Part shown: piece after piece, positions 8,828 through 20,389 of the stretch
How positions within the stretch are numbered: the stretch's first letter is position 1
How the letters are laid out: every line of letters starts with the position of its first letter
Assembly: GCF_030384665.1 (NCBI RefSeq)
Contig: NC_083675.1
Span: 1,980,001 to 2,044,000, forward strand
Direction: 5' to 3'
Source: Lodderomyces elongisporus
Lineage: Eukaryota > Ascomycota > Pichiomycetes > Serinales > Debaryomycetaceae
Length of the DNA stretch: 64,000 nt
The notes under the pieces: generated by a model
Database searches by the model: none
Told to the model about the DNA's origin: nothing
The model's input: only the letters and a program-made list of their open reading frames with translations
Program-made: the position numbers and the translations under genes

Positions 8828-11133
8828 GACTTGTTTTCTATTTTGTTTTCAATTTTGTTTTCTATTCCAAATTTATTTCTTTTATCCTGTCTTCACGTCT
8901 CCTTCTCCTTCGTATATTATTCTATTATTGTGCTTATGAGTATGTGTATCTAATTGAATGTGCTTTCCTTGGGAAATGTTCTGTGCAGTGTTTTAGTTCT
9001 ACCACAATGAAATACTGTAGAAGCTGAAGTTTGACAAACGTAGATTACAATCATTTAAGAGCATTAGCCGGGATATACATAAGTATATATATATATATAT
9101 ATGGTTGTAGTTTTTTTTTTTTGTTGTGGTTGTTATTAATACATGCAAATGGATTATAGCAGATAAAATTTTAAAAATTGGAATTAGCCTGGAAACTTCT
9201 TTTGTGATTTGATGTATGTGTTTCAATTCGATAACAACAGCAATCGGTACACGGCGCGAGCTCTCGGAAAAGATTCCGGACCAGCAAACAATTATTAAAC
9301 CTCAAAATTAAACTCAAAATAAAAAGAAAATATGACAATAAAAAACAAAACATTTAAACCACAGTTCAAGAAGTTATAGTGAAATTAACATCTAGGGATG
9401 AGTGGAAAAAGGAAAAAAAGGCAAAAAAAAAGGAAACAAAAAGAAGGAAAAGGAGGGAAAGGAGGGAAAAAGAGGGGGTTCCATTTGACGCAGTATGATC
9501 TTCCTTGTTCATTTCCTCTTCTCCTTCTCCTTCTTTCCTTCTCTACTTATCGGAAAAGCTATTATCCTACATTTTCTTTCACGTCATTTTTTTTTTGTTT
9601 TGGAATATACTGCCAAGGGATATCATTTTATTGTTCAACTATATGTCTATAGCTCTAAGTGGTACAGTACTATGTGGAACAATATGGTAATGTTATGAGC
9701 AATGAGTAATTGACATCAATTCTTACATTGGCAACGGTTGAACTACTAGACCTGTCTACTTCTGTATTAACTTCTACTGTTCAATGCCGCACTATTGTAA
9801 GCATTAATCTAAGAAAGGGAAAATTAGCAAAGTTTTTTTCTTTCTTTGTGCTTTTTAGTTTCTTTGCTCGCGGAGAGACATCGGTTCTCGGATCGACCAA
9901 TATACCATGTATATATGATAAATGTAAGTAAGATGCAAAGAATAAGCTAACTTGTAATTGTATAGAGGAATTATATAGAAAAATTAAAAAAGATGAAAAA
10001 CAGAGAAGCATGTTGAAAAGTCTATGGTTACTTTATTGGTTCAAGTTGTGTCACTCCAAAGTAGCACATACGGCTTTTCTTTGTGTATTGGAAGTTACTT
10101 TGAAGAAACCCAAAAGATATATAGTTCAAAATTGTATAACAGATAGAGTGAAAAAAAAATAGTAATAATAATAAAACCGTGCTGAGTTGTGAAAACTTCA
10201 TAAAGACGTTGGAACGAGATCAGGAAACCCAACCTCAAGTTCTAGATATGAATATTTATATAAAAAAAGAGAATTAACATTATCTAGTTCCCGCTGTTCA
10301 AGTAGCTTTGCATAATAGGTGCCAGAGTCCATGTAAAATAAGTTCACTTTATGGATGGGGGTGAATGTGGGAGTAAATTATAGATCAGTGCCGAAAGAAA
10401 GCAAAAAAAAAGAAAAAAGATAACGAGAAAGAAAAGGGGACCTAACACATACACGTATACGTAAATACCCTGCCTCTAAATACCTCCACACCTATACCAT
10501 CCCACCACCCCTCATTATTTCCATTTCCTCCCATAAAAAAAACACATACTCACTCACACACTCACTCAGGCAGACAACCCACTTTTAGAGAAAGCAAAGA
10601 AGAAAGAAAAGAACACCCAAATCCATAATTTTTCCCACATTCCCATACATGTTACATCAACCAATCCAGTTTATCAAGTACACAAGCATTCAGGTATAAC
10701 ACCACATTGCTTATCAAAGAAACCTTTTCTTTTTCTCTCAATATTTTACCGCTAAAAAGTCCACATTAATCTCTTTTTTCAAACGGATCTAATAAAAGCC
10801 CCTTTATTTGATTCTATCTTTGCTTTTGTTGCTATTTTGGTGTTGTTGCTGTATCTTTCTGCACGATTTGCAGACAACCAAGATCTATTACAGACTAGCC
10901 AATAATCTCAAAAAAAAGAAAAGAATAAAACAAAAATAAAACCAGGAAAGAATTGAAAACAATAACAATCAACTTATCTCATAGACTTTTCAAACATTGT
11001 CTGGTTATCGATCTTGTGTGATTGGATTTAAGGAGTTTTGTTTAATTTACCAACAGAGAACGAAACAGAAAATAAAAACAAAAAAAAAAGAAGAATAAAA
11101 GGAACAAGAAGAAAAAGAAAGACAGGATTACAA
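8828..11133. promoter_or_regulatory. 2.3-kb divergent spacer, MFS exporter / 767-aa gene
   Basis: Long AT-rich intergenic DNA with a short (TA)n run near 9085-9101, purine-rich blocks (9405-9475, 10400-10440) and C/A-rich DNA from about 10450 to 10700. The stretch before the ATG at 11134 is A-rich and looks like a long 5' leader. The few open frames (under 90 codons) are low-complexity. I find no tRNA or other RNA gene. Confidence 0.5.
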
Positions 11134-13437
11134 ATGAGTGAGATTGGTTTGTCTGAAAGCGATTTGCCACTTGCAAGAAGCAACCATAGTGACAATAATA
11201 TTGGTCAGCCAAGAGTACATGACGCAAATGAAAATAAGAAAAGTATACAAGTTTCAACTACTTTGAGCCTTTTGGAAGCAGAGGTCAATACCACTTCTTC
11301 TCCAAAAAGTGTTCCATTTTATTTCTCTGATTTACAATCACCCGAGATTTCTCTAAACAATGTTAACCATGCCGAGTCCTTACATGCAGAAACAACTCAT
11401 GCTCATGAAACTATTAGTGCCTCCTCAACTTCGTACCCCTTGAATGTCTACCAAGAGCAAAGTTATAACTTTTCGACATCTACAAGCTCAACAAGACACT
11501 ACTCTATATCAGCCATGGCAACATACCCCACAGGAGAACAGAATGGCAGCGACAGTTGTAATGCTAATAATGTTAATGGTAATGGAAATAGTAATGGTAA
11601 TGGTAGCGGTAGCGGCAACAATGAGTATGGCTGTAATTGTGCGGCTAGAGACACGTTACAAACAGCAAACTCTTCTTTTTCAGAAGAGAAAATACCCCCT
11701 AATTTACCCCAACGATTCAGAGTAGAGGATCGTTTCACTGATTATCTGAGCAAAACAGCAGTTGCCAAATGGTCTTCCGATGAGCTAAACTTTTTGGACC
11801 CTCTATTGATCAACGAAGGATACGATAATTCTGGGCTCAAAAATAGTGGGTTTAGTCCTCAGCCCTATTTTCAATTTTCTGAATCAAATTCTACTCCAAA
11901 ATTTCAGAAAACACGCGATACAAGAAGCAGCACCAATAACAATAGCGTCAGCGGTGAAGAACGTTGGCTTCGAGCTTTGCATAACAACAATTTACGCCAA
12001 CCTTGTAATCAGTTGGAGACTTTTTCTTTAAATTCAGAAAGTGAATACTATGTGAATGTTATCTCAAATCTACTGAGTGAGTACCGCCGTTTCAAATCTC
12101 CAACGGCATCAACAGAACACGGAGGTCTCTTACCTGCGCTTTCCTACCCTGACGATGTCGACGCACAAACATCATACGATAGAGAGTTTATTGAAACTGC
12201 AGAAGTTACCTTCAACACTGCCATAAATACTACTACCAATACTGCCAACAATACATTTTCCAATTCAGTTGCGTCAAAAAGTGGGAAAGAGCTCAGAAGA
12301 CGCGCTTTGCGTACTAATCTCTGGCGCTATGAAAACTCGCCAGGTACTCCTTCCCCATTGAAATACAACATGGACTTATTGGTGATTCCTTCGTCACCAA
12401 TATTTCATTACAAAGAGGCTAACAATAAAAAAAACTGGAAGATTTACAACCCTAATAATACACCTGCAGATGTTACTCCTAATAGATCACCGGCTGATTT
12501 ACATGGTAAACAAGAAAATACAATAGTGGGTGAGAATATTGGCAATTCTTTTGAAAATGAAAAATATGAAACTACAACGAAAACGAAAAAGAAAAGAAAA
12601 GATCACTTTTCAGATGCTTCTGCTGAAGAAGAGGCTATGAGTTACAGACCAGTCCGCAAATATGTGCGTAAAGAGTTTGCCCAGCGTCCTTTTGTTTACC
12701 CGGTCACTTTCAAATTCAAATTGCGCAAAAATGCATTCAAATCCATTATAAAATTGATAAAGAAAACTCCAACAGCTCATAGAGCAGGTACCGCGTCGAC
12801 TTACTCCTTTACAGCAAGTCAATCTTTGACTAGAGACGTCACATCTCTTTATGAAATATACGATAATAATGCAAAAGAAAATATTCCTGCCCCTTTTACA
12901 AAAGAGTTTATGGATTTGCAATATCACAAGTTTATTCCATTAGCACAGTTAATACGACTTCCAAATTTTCAATTACCAAAAGGCCAAGAATCCAACTACC
13001 AGCCTGATCTGTTTACACAACGATCCCATTTTCCAAAGAAGCCCACTAGCGGTAGCTTGGGAGCTTTCAGAATGAACCCTTCAAAGGATGTTGGTGAACA
13101 ACAATACGATCGATACTATTCCAGATTGAACATTTACGAGCTTTCCCAAATTTTGGAATTGCACATGTACCACATTGATTTGACCAAGGAGATCGAATAT
13201 CGAGTTTTGGAGATTTTTGGTAACTATTGTGATTTCAAATTGGGTCATCAAACTTGGATTAGAGATACGACAAAGGTGAAAAGACGTGCACTAATTGAGC
13301 AACTATATAGTTATTCGTCAATATTCTATCCAGAGATTGATGAGTTTAAATTGGAGGTGATAATCAGAAGAGGAAGTTATAGTTTGATGCAGTCGAGACT
13401 AAGAAGAGAGAGGCGGATAAAACAAACTCGGCTGTAA
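11134..13437 (+). CDS. Unrecognised 767-aa fungal protein
   Basis: I do not recognise this family. The ATG at 11134 is the first in a frame that stays open upstream through a lysine/arginine-rich run with no ATG. The N-terminal 200 residues are Ser/Thr/Asn-rich and probably disordered, with an Asn/Gly/Ser repeat (11575-11620). Two motifs near the middle look conserved: a WLRALHNNNL/SEYYVNVISNLLSEYRRFK helix region (about 11960-12095), and a proline-directed segment around 12325-12410 (LRTNLWRYENSPGTPSPLKY, then VIPSSPIFHY) with several SP/TP sites suggesting kinase regulation. A basic cluster (KTKKKRKD) at about 12580 could be a nuclear signal. The last 110 residues form a predicted helical, basic domain (NIYELSQILELHMYHIDLTK onward) and are the best candidate for a folded domain. 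The very long upstream spacer suggests a regulated gene. Confidence 0.75.
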   Translation: MSEIGLSESDLPLARSNHSDNNIGQPRVHDANENKKSIQVSTTLSLLEAEVNTTSSPKSVPFYFSDLQSPEISLNNVNHAESLHAETTHAHETISASSTSYPLNVYQEQSYNFSTSTSSTRHYSISAMATYPTGEQNGSDSCNANNVNGNGNSNGNGSGSGNNEYGCNCAARDTLQTANSSFSEEKIPPNLPQRFRVEDRFTDYLSKTAVAKWSSDELNFLDPLLINEGYDNSGLKNSGFSPQPYFQFSESNSTPKFQKTRDTRSSTNNNSVSGEERWLRALHNNNLRQPCNQLETFSLNSESEYYVNVISNLLSEYRRFKSPTASTEHGGLLPALSYPDDVDAQTSYDREFIETAEVTFNTAINTTTNTANNTFSNSVASKSGKELRRRALRTNLWRYENSPGTPSPLKYNMDLLVIPSSPIFHYKEANNKKNWKIYNPNNTPADVTPNRSPADLHGKQENTIVGENIGNSFENEKYETTTKTKKKRKDHFSDASAEEEAMSYRPVRKYVRKEFAQRPFVYPVTFKFKLRKNAFKSIIKLIKKTPTAHRAGTASTYSFTASQSLTRDVTSLYEIYDNNAKENIPAPFTKEFMDLQYHKFIPLAQLIRLPNFQLPKGQESNYQPDLFTQRSHFPKKPTSGSLGAFRMNPSKDVGEQQYDRYYSRLNIYELSQILELHMYHIDLTKEIEYRVLEIFGNYCDFKLGHQTWIRDTTKVKRRALIEQLYSYSSIFYPEIDEFKLEVIIRRGSYSLMQSRLRRERRIKQTRL

Positions 13438-13901
13438 AATTGGAAAAAAAAAAAAAAAAAGGAACAAAAAGAAAAAGAAAAAATACCAAACTAATTCAAA
13501 TCAATTGAAAAGGTGATGGTGCTTTTGTCAATTTGTTGTTGATGTTTTTTCTCTATTGCTTTAGTTTTTGCTTTGATGCTATGATGCTATATTCTGATGT
13601 TGATGTATTTTATAACCTCAGTGAGGATCTAACGAGTATAGTGAATTTGATAAAAGTTATTAAATACAGATTACTGAGTTATCTTAATCTATAGTGAACC
13701 CTACTAATTCTTTTCCGTTCTTTTCCGTTCTTTTCCTTTCTTTTTTTCTTTCTTTTCTTTTCTTTTGTTAAATTGAAAAGAAAAAAATTCACTTTTGCCA
13801 AGTCTATTGAGATAGAGAGAGCAGTTCAAAAATAGTATTGGTTGGAAATGTTAAGATTTTCACTCTATGAATTAATTCTTTGGTATAATTTATTCTAAAG
13901 G
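13438..13901. other. Convergent 3' spacer
   Basis: 464 bp between two stop codons. It contains A-rich runs (13444-13485), a pyrimidine-rich imperfect repeat of ttcttttccg (about 13708-13766), and no gene. Confidence 0.6.
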
Positions 13902-16076
13902 CTATTTATCAGCTGGTGAGTGCATGATTTGGGTAACAAATTTTCCCAGGTATCGGGTAATACAAGCTACTGTGAGCACTTCATTCTTGATCGACGTGGT
14001 CATCAAATGGTTCAAGATGACATGGTTTGGTATAGCCAGATGGTAGGCTTCCTTGTTTGACGCATAGTATGAACTATCGGCACGACGCAATGGTGGTCGT
14101 TTATAATTGTAGCTCGAGCTAATGGAGGAGGAGCCTGCTCCTTGCTGCGTCATGGTTGAATTGAGTGGTGGTGGCCCAGGTAATGTATTTGATGAATTAC
14201 TTGCTGAATTGGGCAGGTTTGAAATTTTGTTGAGAAGAACATTGTTCAAGTGTGGTGGAAGTTGTGGTGGCTCGGGAAGCTCGTAATCGGCAGGTTTCAT
14301 CTTAAAGTAGTCATAGTTTACAAACATTTCGGGGATTTCGCTAGAATATTCTAGTTTCTCCACCTGACTGATAAAAGAATCTGAGTGGGAAAGCTCATAA
14401 GGTGAAAACTGTTGTCCTTGAGTTTGCTGTTGTTGTTGTTGTTGCTGAATTTGCAGGGAGTGGCTAAAATCGGATTGATGGTAAGGGTAGTTCGACAGTT
14501 GTTGCTGTGCTTTATGTTTCTCTTTCAACTCAGCTTCTCCTTCGTCGTTGTCATTATTATCATGATCATATGCCATTGCGTCTTCGTTTCCTTCATAGTA
14601 TTCTACATGTTCGAATTGAGAGCTTCCTTCTTTTGAGATTTTCTGGAGAAGTTCATTTGATTTTTCCTGAATCTTCTCCACTTCGTATTTCCCAGCCAAT
14701 CGTGGCGTTGTATATGACAGCGATGTGTATGCGTTTGGTTGCTGATGTCTTGGTGATTGTGCCGTCAAGTCTGGGTTCGAGATGATATTTGCATCATAAT
14801 CGGTACTAGCGCCGATATGGTTTGGTTGGTTTGAGCTGTGGTTAAACAAGTGTGTATCATCAATAACCTCGAACCAGTTGAAGAACAACCCTTCCTGGTC
14901 GGTGGCAGTTGGTAATTGGTCACTAACTCTATATTCGTTGTTGATTATATACAATAGCTTGTGTACGCCCAATGGTAAATTTATTGTCGTGTTGTACTCA
15001 TTCGGGTGTTGTTGCAGGGGTACAAGCTTGATGACATCACGCCAATTGGAAAACGATCCAATTATGGATATCTTGTTGATGGGCTCCTTGTTGCTGTTGA
15101 CCCATTTTATCTCAATAGGGATGAGGAATTGCTCTTGGTGGGTGTTGCTCTTGAACTGTTTGTTTCGACCTTGTTTGGGGATATTCTGGTCATTGTTCAA
15201 GTACAGTTTGTTGTGATTGTGTTGACTCAAGTTTGGGAAATAGCTTTGTTGTTGTTGCTGATGGTGCTGGTGCTTATCGGGGTTAGGTGAAGGAGAGTGA
15301 GCCGATCTGGCAACTGATGCAGCAGACATCATTCGTGTTGTGGTTGTTGTTGGTGGGGGTGGCGGAAGAAAGGGTGCTGATGGTGATTTTTGTTGTTCTC
15401 TTTCATTGGCATCTTTTGGCAGGTGAGTATTTGAAGCTGGCATTTGGCTGCTGATTTTGGTGAAATCAACTTTGGAGAGATCTGGGGTTGGTGTTTGGGA
15501 CAAGGGGTACTCATATTCTTGTATGTCGTCCGAGTCCTGGGTGAATGGGGTGTCAAGGTCCATATGGTCAATTGTTTCGTCGTTGTTTTCAGGGGTCTCT
15601 GTAGTGTTGTATTGGTGGGTTTCATTTATAACTTCTTTGTTTGTGTTGTTTGTGTTTGTGTTGTTTGTGTTGTTGTTAGTTTCTTCGAGGTAGTTGTTAT
15701 CGGGAAGAATGTTTCTTGATAATGAGGCTGGTTCCTCAACCAAGCCGTCATTGACTTCATTAAATTCGTCCTCGATAAGGCCACTGGAGAATTGGTTGTA
15801 GCTTGGGTTCAGTGTTTGTGGTTGTATTTGTATTTGTGACATTGGTTGTACCAATGTGTTAGACGCACTTGGTTTTGGTTGTTGCTGTTGTACTACTTGG
15901 TGCAAGATGAGATCGCTGAATTCTTCGTCAAGTGAGTTGTTATTCTTTGTTGTGCCTGCTGCCGATTTTCTGACTTGGCTCTCAGCGGATGCATTGGACT
16001 TTCTGGTAGATAAGGTGTTTATCGACTGTCCCTGGTGATGGCTATAGTGGCCGTTGGTAGAAGCGTTATGACCCAT
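13902..16076 (-). CDS. Snf1/AMPK beta subunit, Sip1/Sip2/Gal83 (Kis) family
   Basis: 724-residue scaffold subunit that links the Snf1 kinase alpha and gamma chains and sets localisation and substrate choice in glucose derepression. The start MGHNASTN fits the N-myristoylation consensus (Gly2, Ser6), so membrane or vacuolar tethering is likely. Residues 20-300 are disordered and Q/N/P-rich. The CBM48/glycogen-binding domain lies at about 322-405 (IEIKWVNSNKEPINKISIIG, SFSNWRD, then LPLGVHKLLYIINNEYRVSD). A long linker with poly-Q follows, and the C-terminal ASC/AMPKBI domain (about 610-724) has PPQLPPHLN, RRADSSYYASN, YHLAIPNHVILNHLMT and a final RYLGKFVTQIMHSP. C. albicans has two beta subunits, KIS1 and KIS2; the great length resembles Sip1, and I cannot tell which this is. 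Confidence 0.9.
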   Translation of the reverse strand: MGHNASTNGHYSHHQGQSINTLSTRKSNASAESQVRKSAAGTTKNNNSLDEEFSDLILHQVVQQQQPKPSASNTLVQPMSQIQIQPQTLNPSYNQFSSGLIEDEFNEVNDGLVEEPASLSRNILPDNNYLEETNNNTNNTNTNNTNKEVINETHQYNTTETPENNDETIDHMDLDTPFTQDSDDIQEYEYPLSQTPTPDLSKVDFTKISSQMPASNTHLPKDANEREQQKSPSAPFLPPPPPTTTTTRMMSAASVARSAHSPSPNPDKHQHHQQQQQSYFPNLSQHNHNKLYLNNDQNIPKQGRNKQFKSNTHQEQFLIPIEIKWVNSNKEPINKISIIGSFSNWRDVIKLVPLQQHPNEYNTTINLPLGVHKLLYIINNEYRVSDQLPTATDQEGLFFNWFEVIDDTHLFNHSSNQPNHIGASTDYDANIISNPDLTAQSPRHQQPNAYTSLSYTTPRLAGKYEVEKIQEKSNELLQKISKEGSSQFEHVEYYEGNEDAMAYDHDNNDNDEGEAELKEKHKAQQQLSNYPYHQSDFSHSLQIQQQQQQQQTQGQQFSPYELSHSDSFISQVEKLEYSSEIPEMFVNYDYFKMKPADYELPEPPQLPPHLNNVLLNKISNLPNSASNSSNTLPGPPPLNSTMTQQGAGSSSISSSYNYKRPPLRRADSSYYASNKEAYHLAIPNHVILNHLMTTSIKNEVLTVACITRYLGKFVTQIMHSPADK

Positions 16077-16220
16077 GATCTATAGTATATTAAGATTCTG
16101 CAAGTTGAATGTTGTGATTAATGCAAAAAGAAACAAAACAAATATGAAGAGTTAGTGGGAAAATATGTGTTTGTCAGATGAATTAAGAATGAAAAAAAAA
16201 AAAATAGAAAAAAAATAAAG

Positions 16221-16250
16221 ATGGAAAATGATGGAAAATGATGGAAAATT
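16221..16250. repeat. 10-bp direct repeat x3
   Basis: Three tandem copies of ATGGAAAATG, the last imperfect, about 150 bp upstream of the Snf1-beta start codon. Confidence 0.8.
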
Positions 16251-17535
16251 GAAAATTGAATATTAAGAAAAAGAATTTGATGAATGGTGTAACGTCTGTT
16301 CTAATAGTACAAGCTTATGGCTGATATTCTATGTGGCATATATATGAGTATAGAAAAAGGATCAAAGGAATGTAGTGACTTTGAAGTTGGAAATTGGAAG
16401 TTGGAGGAAGTTGTTGTGGGTGAGTGTGTGTGTGTGTGTTTTCTATTTCCTTTGGTAGTATTAGTATTTAGTTGTTGTTGGTGGTGGTGTATGTTTTGTT
16501 GTTGTTGGGGGGGGAGGGATAAACAGAGTGGCTGAAGGAAGGGTATGTGATATAAATAATTTGGGAGTTGCCATTTTTGCTCTTTTTTTTTTTGAATCTT
16601 TTTTTTTTTTTGTAATATAATTAATTGTCTTGTTTCGTTTTGTGTAATTAAAATTCAATCTTGGTTTTTCGAGAAATTTGTTTGACCCTTTGTTGTTTTT
16701 TTTGTTGGCTTTGGCTTTGGCTTTTTTTTAAGTTACTTTGGGATTAGTAGCAAAGAGGTCTTTTCACTAGAGATAGTATAGAGATAGTATAGAAATGTTT
16801 GTATTGTTTGGTTTACTAACTAAACTGAATTGTAGTATTGTTGGTGTAATCTTTCTGGTTGAGAAGAGAATTATGTATTGCAAAGGAAAGAAGAGGTGGA
16901 CGAGTGAGTTAGTAAGTAAGTAACTAACTAAGTAAGTGTATATGTAGAAGACAATTAGGCAAAAGCAATTTGTAGACAGTGGGTATATATGTTTGAGGAG
17001 TGATAGTTGTGGCAGCCATTCAAAGAAGAAGAAGAAGAAGAATATTTAAAAAAAATACAGATTGAATATATCACAATTGTTTTACTCGTGAGAAGTAAGA
17101 GCCATCAACACTTTCTTATCTTACCTTCAATATACAATCAATGGAAACTATAGTCTTACTCTTTTTCAAGTATGGTATGACCAAAGAGAGAAGATTGAAA
17201 TGGGAAAAGTGTTGAGAATGTTGGATGAAAGTGGCAGCAAAATTTCAAGTGATTCTTCTTCTTCTAATTCTTCTTCTGTTGTATTGTGTATCCTCATTTT
17301 CCTTAATTATGACGTATTGTTTGTTACTACTACTACCACTACCACTACTCCTGGTGCTGGTGCAGATTGTTTAACAAAAGGAAGTAAAGAGGAGAGATAC
17401 ACACATACATTTCTTATTGTCTCTTTTCTCACGCACCACAAATGGAAAAAGTTAAAGAAGAAGAGGAAGAGGAAGTGGTGGTGGTGGTGGTGGTGCACGG
17501 ATTAATTTTAATTTATTCTCTGTTACTCTGTGTAA

Positions 17536-17625
17536 GTGTGTATTGTGTATTGTATTGCATTGTATTGTATTGTATTGTGTTGTATTGTGTATTGTGTATT
17601 GTGTATTGTGTATTGTGTATTGTGG
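17536..17625. repeat. TGTGTAT/TGTAT microsatellite
   Basis: About 90 bp of alternating TGTAT and TGTGTAT units, non-coding, in the RVS161 upstream spacer. Confidence 0.85.
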
Positions 17626-19507
17626 GTTTCGATGGGGGAAAAGGAGGGGAAGAGGAGTGGTAGCAACTTCAAGTATTCTCCGTTCTGCTCTGCTCCGCTC
17701 TGCTGAGTTGCTAACTATTCCTTCGTACTGCTCTCCGCTTAATCCCGCTTTTTCTTTTTCCATTCTGTTTTTTCCGTTGTTCCCTTTCTTTTCCCTTTTT
17801 TTTTTTCTCCGTTAATTACTCATTGCCGATAGTACCACCACTATCATTACTTGATAACTGAAGGCATAAATGAAGAGATAATTACATTACTACTTCCTTT
17901 TTCGTTCTTTCTTTTTCGTTCGTTCTTTTGGTTCCACCATTACATCATCATTATGATCTTTGGTTTTTTTTTTTATTGTTTGTTTTTTTTGTGTGTGTGT
18001 TTTTTTTTGCTTTCCAACTTTTCTCGACATTTCCTATTTTTCTTTTCTCTCTCTCTTTTCTCTCTTTTTTTTTATTTTGCGACTTTTTTCTGCATGCAAT
18101 CCGTGATAACCGACAAGATACGATTCTAGATTACCGGATGCTTCTGATCAAAGCAATGATCAAAGCAGTGATCAATACCACACACTTTGTTCTAATGAAC
18201 CATACTTGTGATAAGACTCAAACTGGAGTAATGATATGGACCGTTCATTCCCTTTTTTTTTTCTTCTTTTTTTTTCCCCCCTCTGTTCCTTATTTCCATA
18301 TATTAAATGATGAACCCCACCCTTCAAACTCCGTCCGCTTTCTTAGAGCCCAAGAGAAAGAAAATAAAAGAAATGAAAAAATTTAACCAACTCAATTCCA
18401 CACAATTTGTGCCGTGAATATTTTGTCGCTATACCTCCGTCACTCTTATTTTGTTTGTTTCCGTTTATCACAAAAGGAAGAAAAAAAAAAAAAACAACAA
18501 CAATAAAGCACAGATTTAAGAAATATCACAAGAAAGAGAAATTGAAAGAGAGTTAGACATCTAGATATAGGAATCAACTAGTTAGACTAACATTGCAAGC
18601 CAAGAGTAAAGAGACAAAAGATAAGAGACAAAAGACGCTCAATGATATCATTCCTCGAAAAATGAAGAACAAAGGTTCTTTCAGAGAGAGAAAACAAAAA
18701 GCTTGATCTTTTGTTACTGCTTCTTTTGTTTTGTCTATCTCCATAAAGTTACTCCAAGAGTGAGTATACAAAAGTTTTTAAATTCCTCTTTATTTATTTG
18801 ATAATTTGTATGTGTTTGTGCTATTGTCATATATTTTGTATAATCTTATAGTGGAGTTTACTTTGACTCAATTTCTAACAAATTATTTATAAACTACAAA
18901 CTTGTCCCTTTTTTCAGTTCCTTTTTTTTTTATTTAATAAAAAAACATTGAAAACTTTTGCTCAATAACTTACTCTCTCTGTCTTTTACAAAAGCATATG
19001 TTGATTCAAGTGGGAAATATATGTACCAAACAAAAAAGACATTTGTATGTTGAGAGTCGATAGCTTCTTTTAAAGACGCTATGGATCTAGAGCTGATAAA
19101 GCTTTCTAATGATGCTACCAACTGATTTACACTCAACTTTATTTTAATTAATTTTTTATTTTTTTTATATTTTTATTTTATTTTACTTTTTTGTGACCAC
19201 TATGGAAAGAAGCATTAGGGAGTAGGTCTCGGCTAATATGGTTCGTAATCAGACTTGAAACATATTTGATATTCAAAAGAAAATCAAACTCAAGTCCAAA
19301 TCCAAATCCAAATCATTCCAGTTTACTAAATTAACTACACTTTTATATTCTACAAGAAGTAATATATAAAACTATACTACCAAAAAATAAGAAACAGAAA
19401 AAAAAGAAACAGAAAAAAAAGATTAGTTACAACTAGAGATTTAAAGAAGAGACCACAAAGGGAAAAAGAAAGTAAAACACAAGAACACGAAACGAAACCA
19501 ATAGACC

Positions 19508-20389
19508 ATGTCATGGATAGGAATAAAGAAAGCCGTTAATCGAGCTGGTACACAGCTCATGGTCAAGACAGGCCAATTGGAACAAACTATTGATAAGGAG
19601 TTTGAATACGAGGAAAAAAGATTCAAGACAATGGAGACAAACCTGATCCAGTTACAGAAAAGACTACGCACTTATCTTGATAGCTTGAAATTGCTTACAA
19701 CATCACAAGTCAATATTGCCGAACTACTAAACTCATTCTATGGCAATGAAGCTAACACCAACACTATGAAACCAAGGATTGACGAGTCCCACCATTTCCC
19801 TCCTCCACCTAATTCTCTTCCTTCTCATCATCATTACCTGAATTTAGCTAGTGAATACTACCAAACACTAAAACTCTTGAACGACGAGTGTGTAAATGAG
19901 TTGGAAAGACCCTATAACCAAACTGTCCTTAACCCAATTGCAAGATTCAACTCATACTATGTCGAAGTGAATGAGGCCATTAAGAAACGAAACAACAAAT
20001 TATTAGACTATGACGCAATGCGAAACAAGGTAAAGAAACTTGTTGACGCACAACACAGTGATCACGACGATTTTGAAAATAAATTAAGAGAGTCTAATGA
20101 GGAATTAAAGGACTTGGAAGACAAGTTTGTTGAGATCAATAACCAACTAAAAGACGAAATACCCAAATTGGTCAATATGAGAGTTGCCTTTTTTGATCCT
20201 AGCTTTGAAAGCTTTGTTAAGATCCAACTACGCTTCTTTAATGAAAATTACCAAAGACTCAATGAATTGCAAACAAAATTGGATGCTCAAACTAAACAAG
20301 ATTATGTCGAGGGCAAGTTGGAAAGTAAAATCGATGATGTTTTAAACAAAATGAGAATGCTAGATATCACAGGAAGTACTGGATTCTAA
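19508..20389 (+). CDS. RVS161: BAR-domain (amphiphysin) protein Rvs161
   Basis: 293 residues; N-BAR protein that dimerises with Rvs167 to bind and scission membrane necks at endocytic actin patches, and also acts in cell fusion. The start MSWIGIKKAVNRAGTQL is the classical amphipathic N-terminal helix. The BAR helices span nearly the whole protein: DKEFEYEEKRFKTME, YLDSLKLL, NPIARFNSYYVEVNEAIKKR, NKVKKLVDAQ, then the VAFFDPSFESFVKIQLRFF segment near 230-250. There is no SH3 domain, which separates it from Rvs167. It is longer than S. cerevisiae Rvs161 (265 aa) because of an inserted His/Pro-rich loop at residues 84-112 (HHFPPPP, PSHHHY) between the first two helices. Confidence 0.93.
   Translation: MSWIGIKKAVNRAGTQLMVKTGQLEQTIDKEFEYEEKRFKTMETNLIQLQKRLRTYLDSLKLLTTSQVNIAELLNSFYGNEANTNTMKPRIDESHHFPPPPNSLPSHHHYLNLASEYYQTLKLLNDECVNELERPYNQTVLNPIARFNSYYVEVNEAIKKRNNKLLDYDAMRNKVKKLVDAQHSDHDDFENKLRESNEELKDLEDKFVEINNQLKDEIPKLVNMRVAFFDPSFESFVKIQLRFFNENYQRLNELQTKLDAQTKQDYVEGKLESKIDDVLNKMRMLDITGSTGF

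Larger units (their letters stand above)
16077..19507. promoter_or_regulatory. 3.4-kb divergent spacer, Snf1-beta / RVS161
   Basis: The longest gene-free stretch. It holds a 10-bp triplicate (16221-16250), a GT/GGT-rich zone (16410-16520), a TGTGTAT-type microsatellite (17536-17625), long T runs (17960-18075), and a short triplicate TGATCAAAGCA (18145-18174). Open frames here are low-complexity (poly-F, poly-V, poly-C/Y) and not credible genes. I see no tRNA. Confidence 0.5.

Noticed and set aside
9398..9698. Overlapping open frames of 60-85 codons in the 8.8-11.1 kb spacer
   Set aside because: Low-complexity Lys/Gly then Phe/Leu runs; three overlapping frames are open at once, which is typical of simple-sequence DNA.
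16814..16834. TACTAAC followed by TTGTAG, a possible intron end
   Set aside because: No gene follows on that strand for 2.6 kb and a 7-mer is expected several times by chance in 64 kb.
17928..18386. 152-codon open frame in the RVS161 upstream spacer
   Set aside because: Translation is almost all Phe/Leu/Ser from T-rich tracts and has no homology-like blocks.
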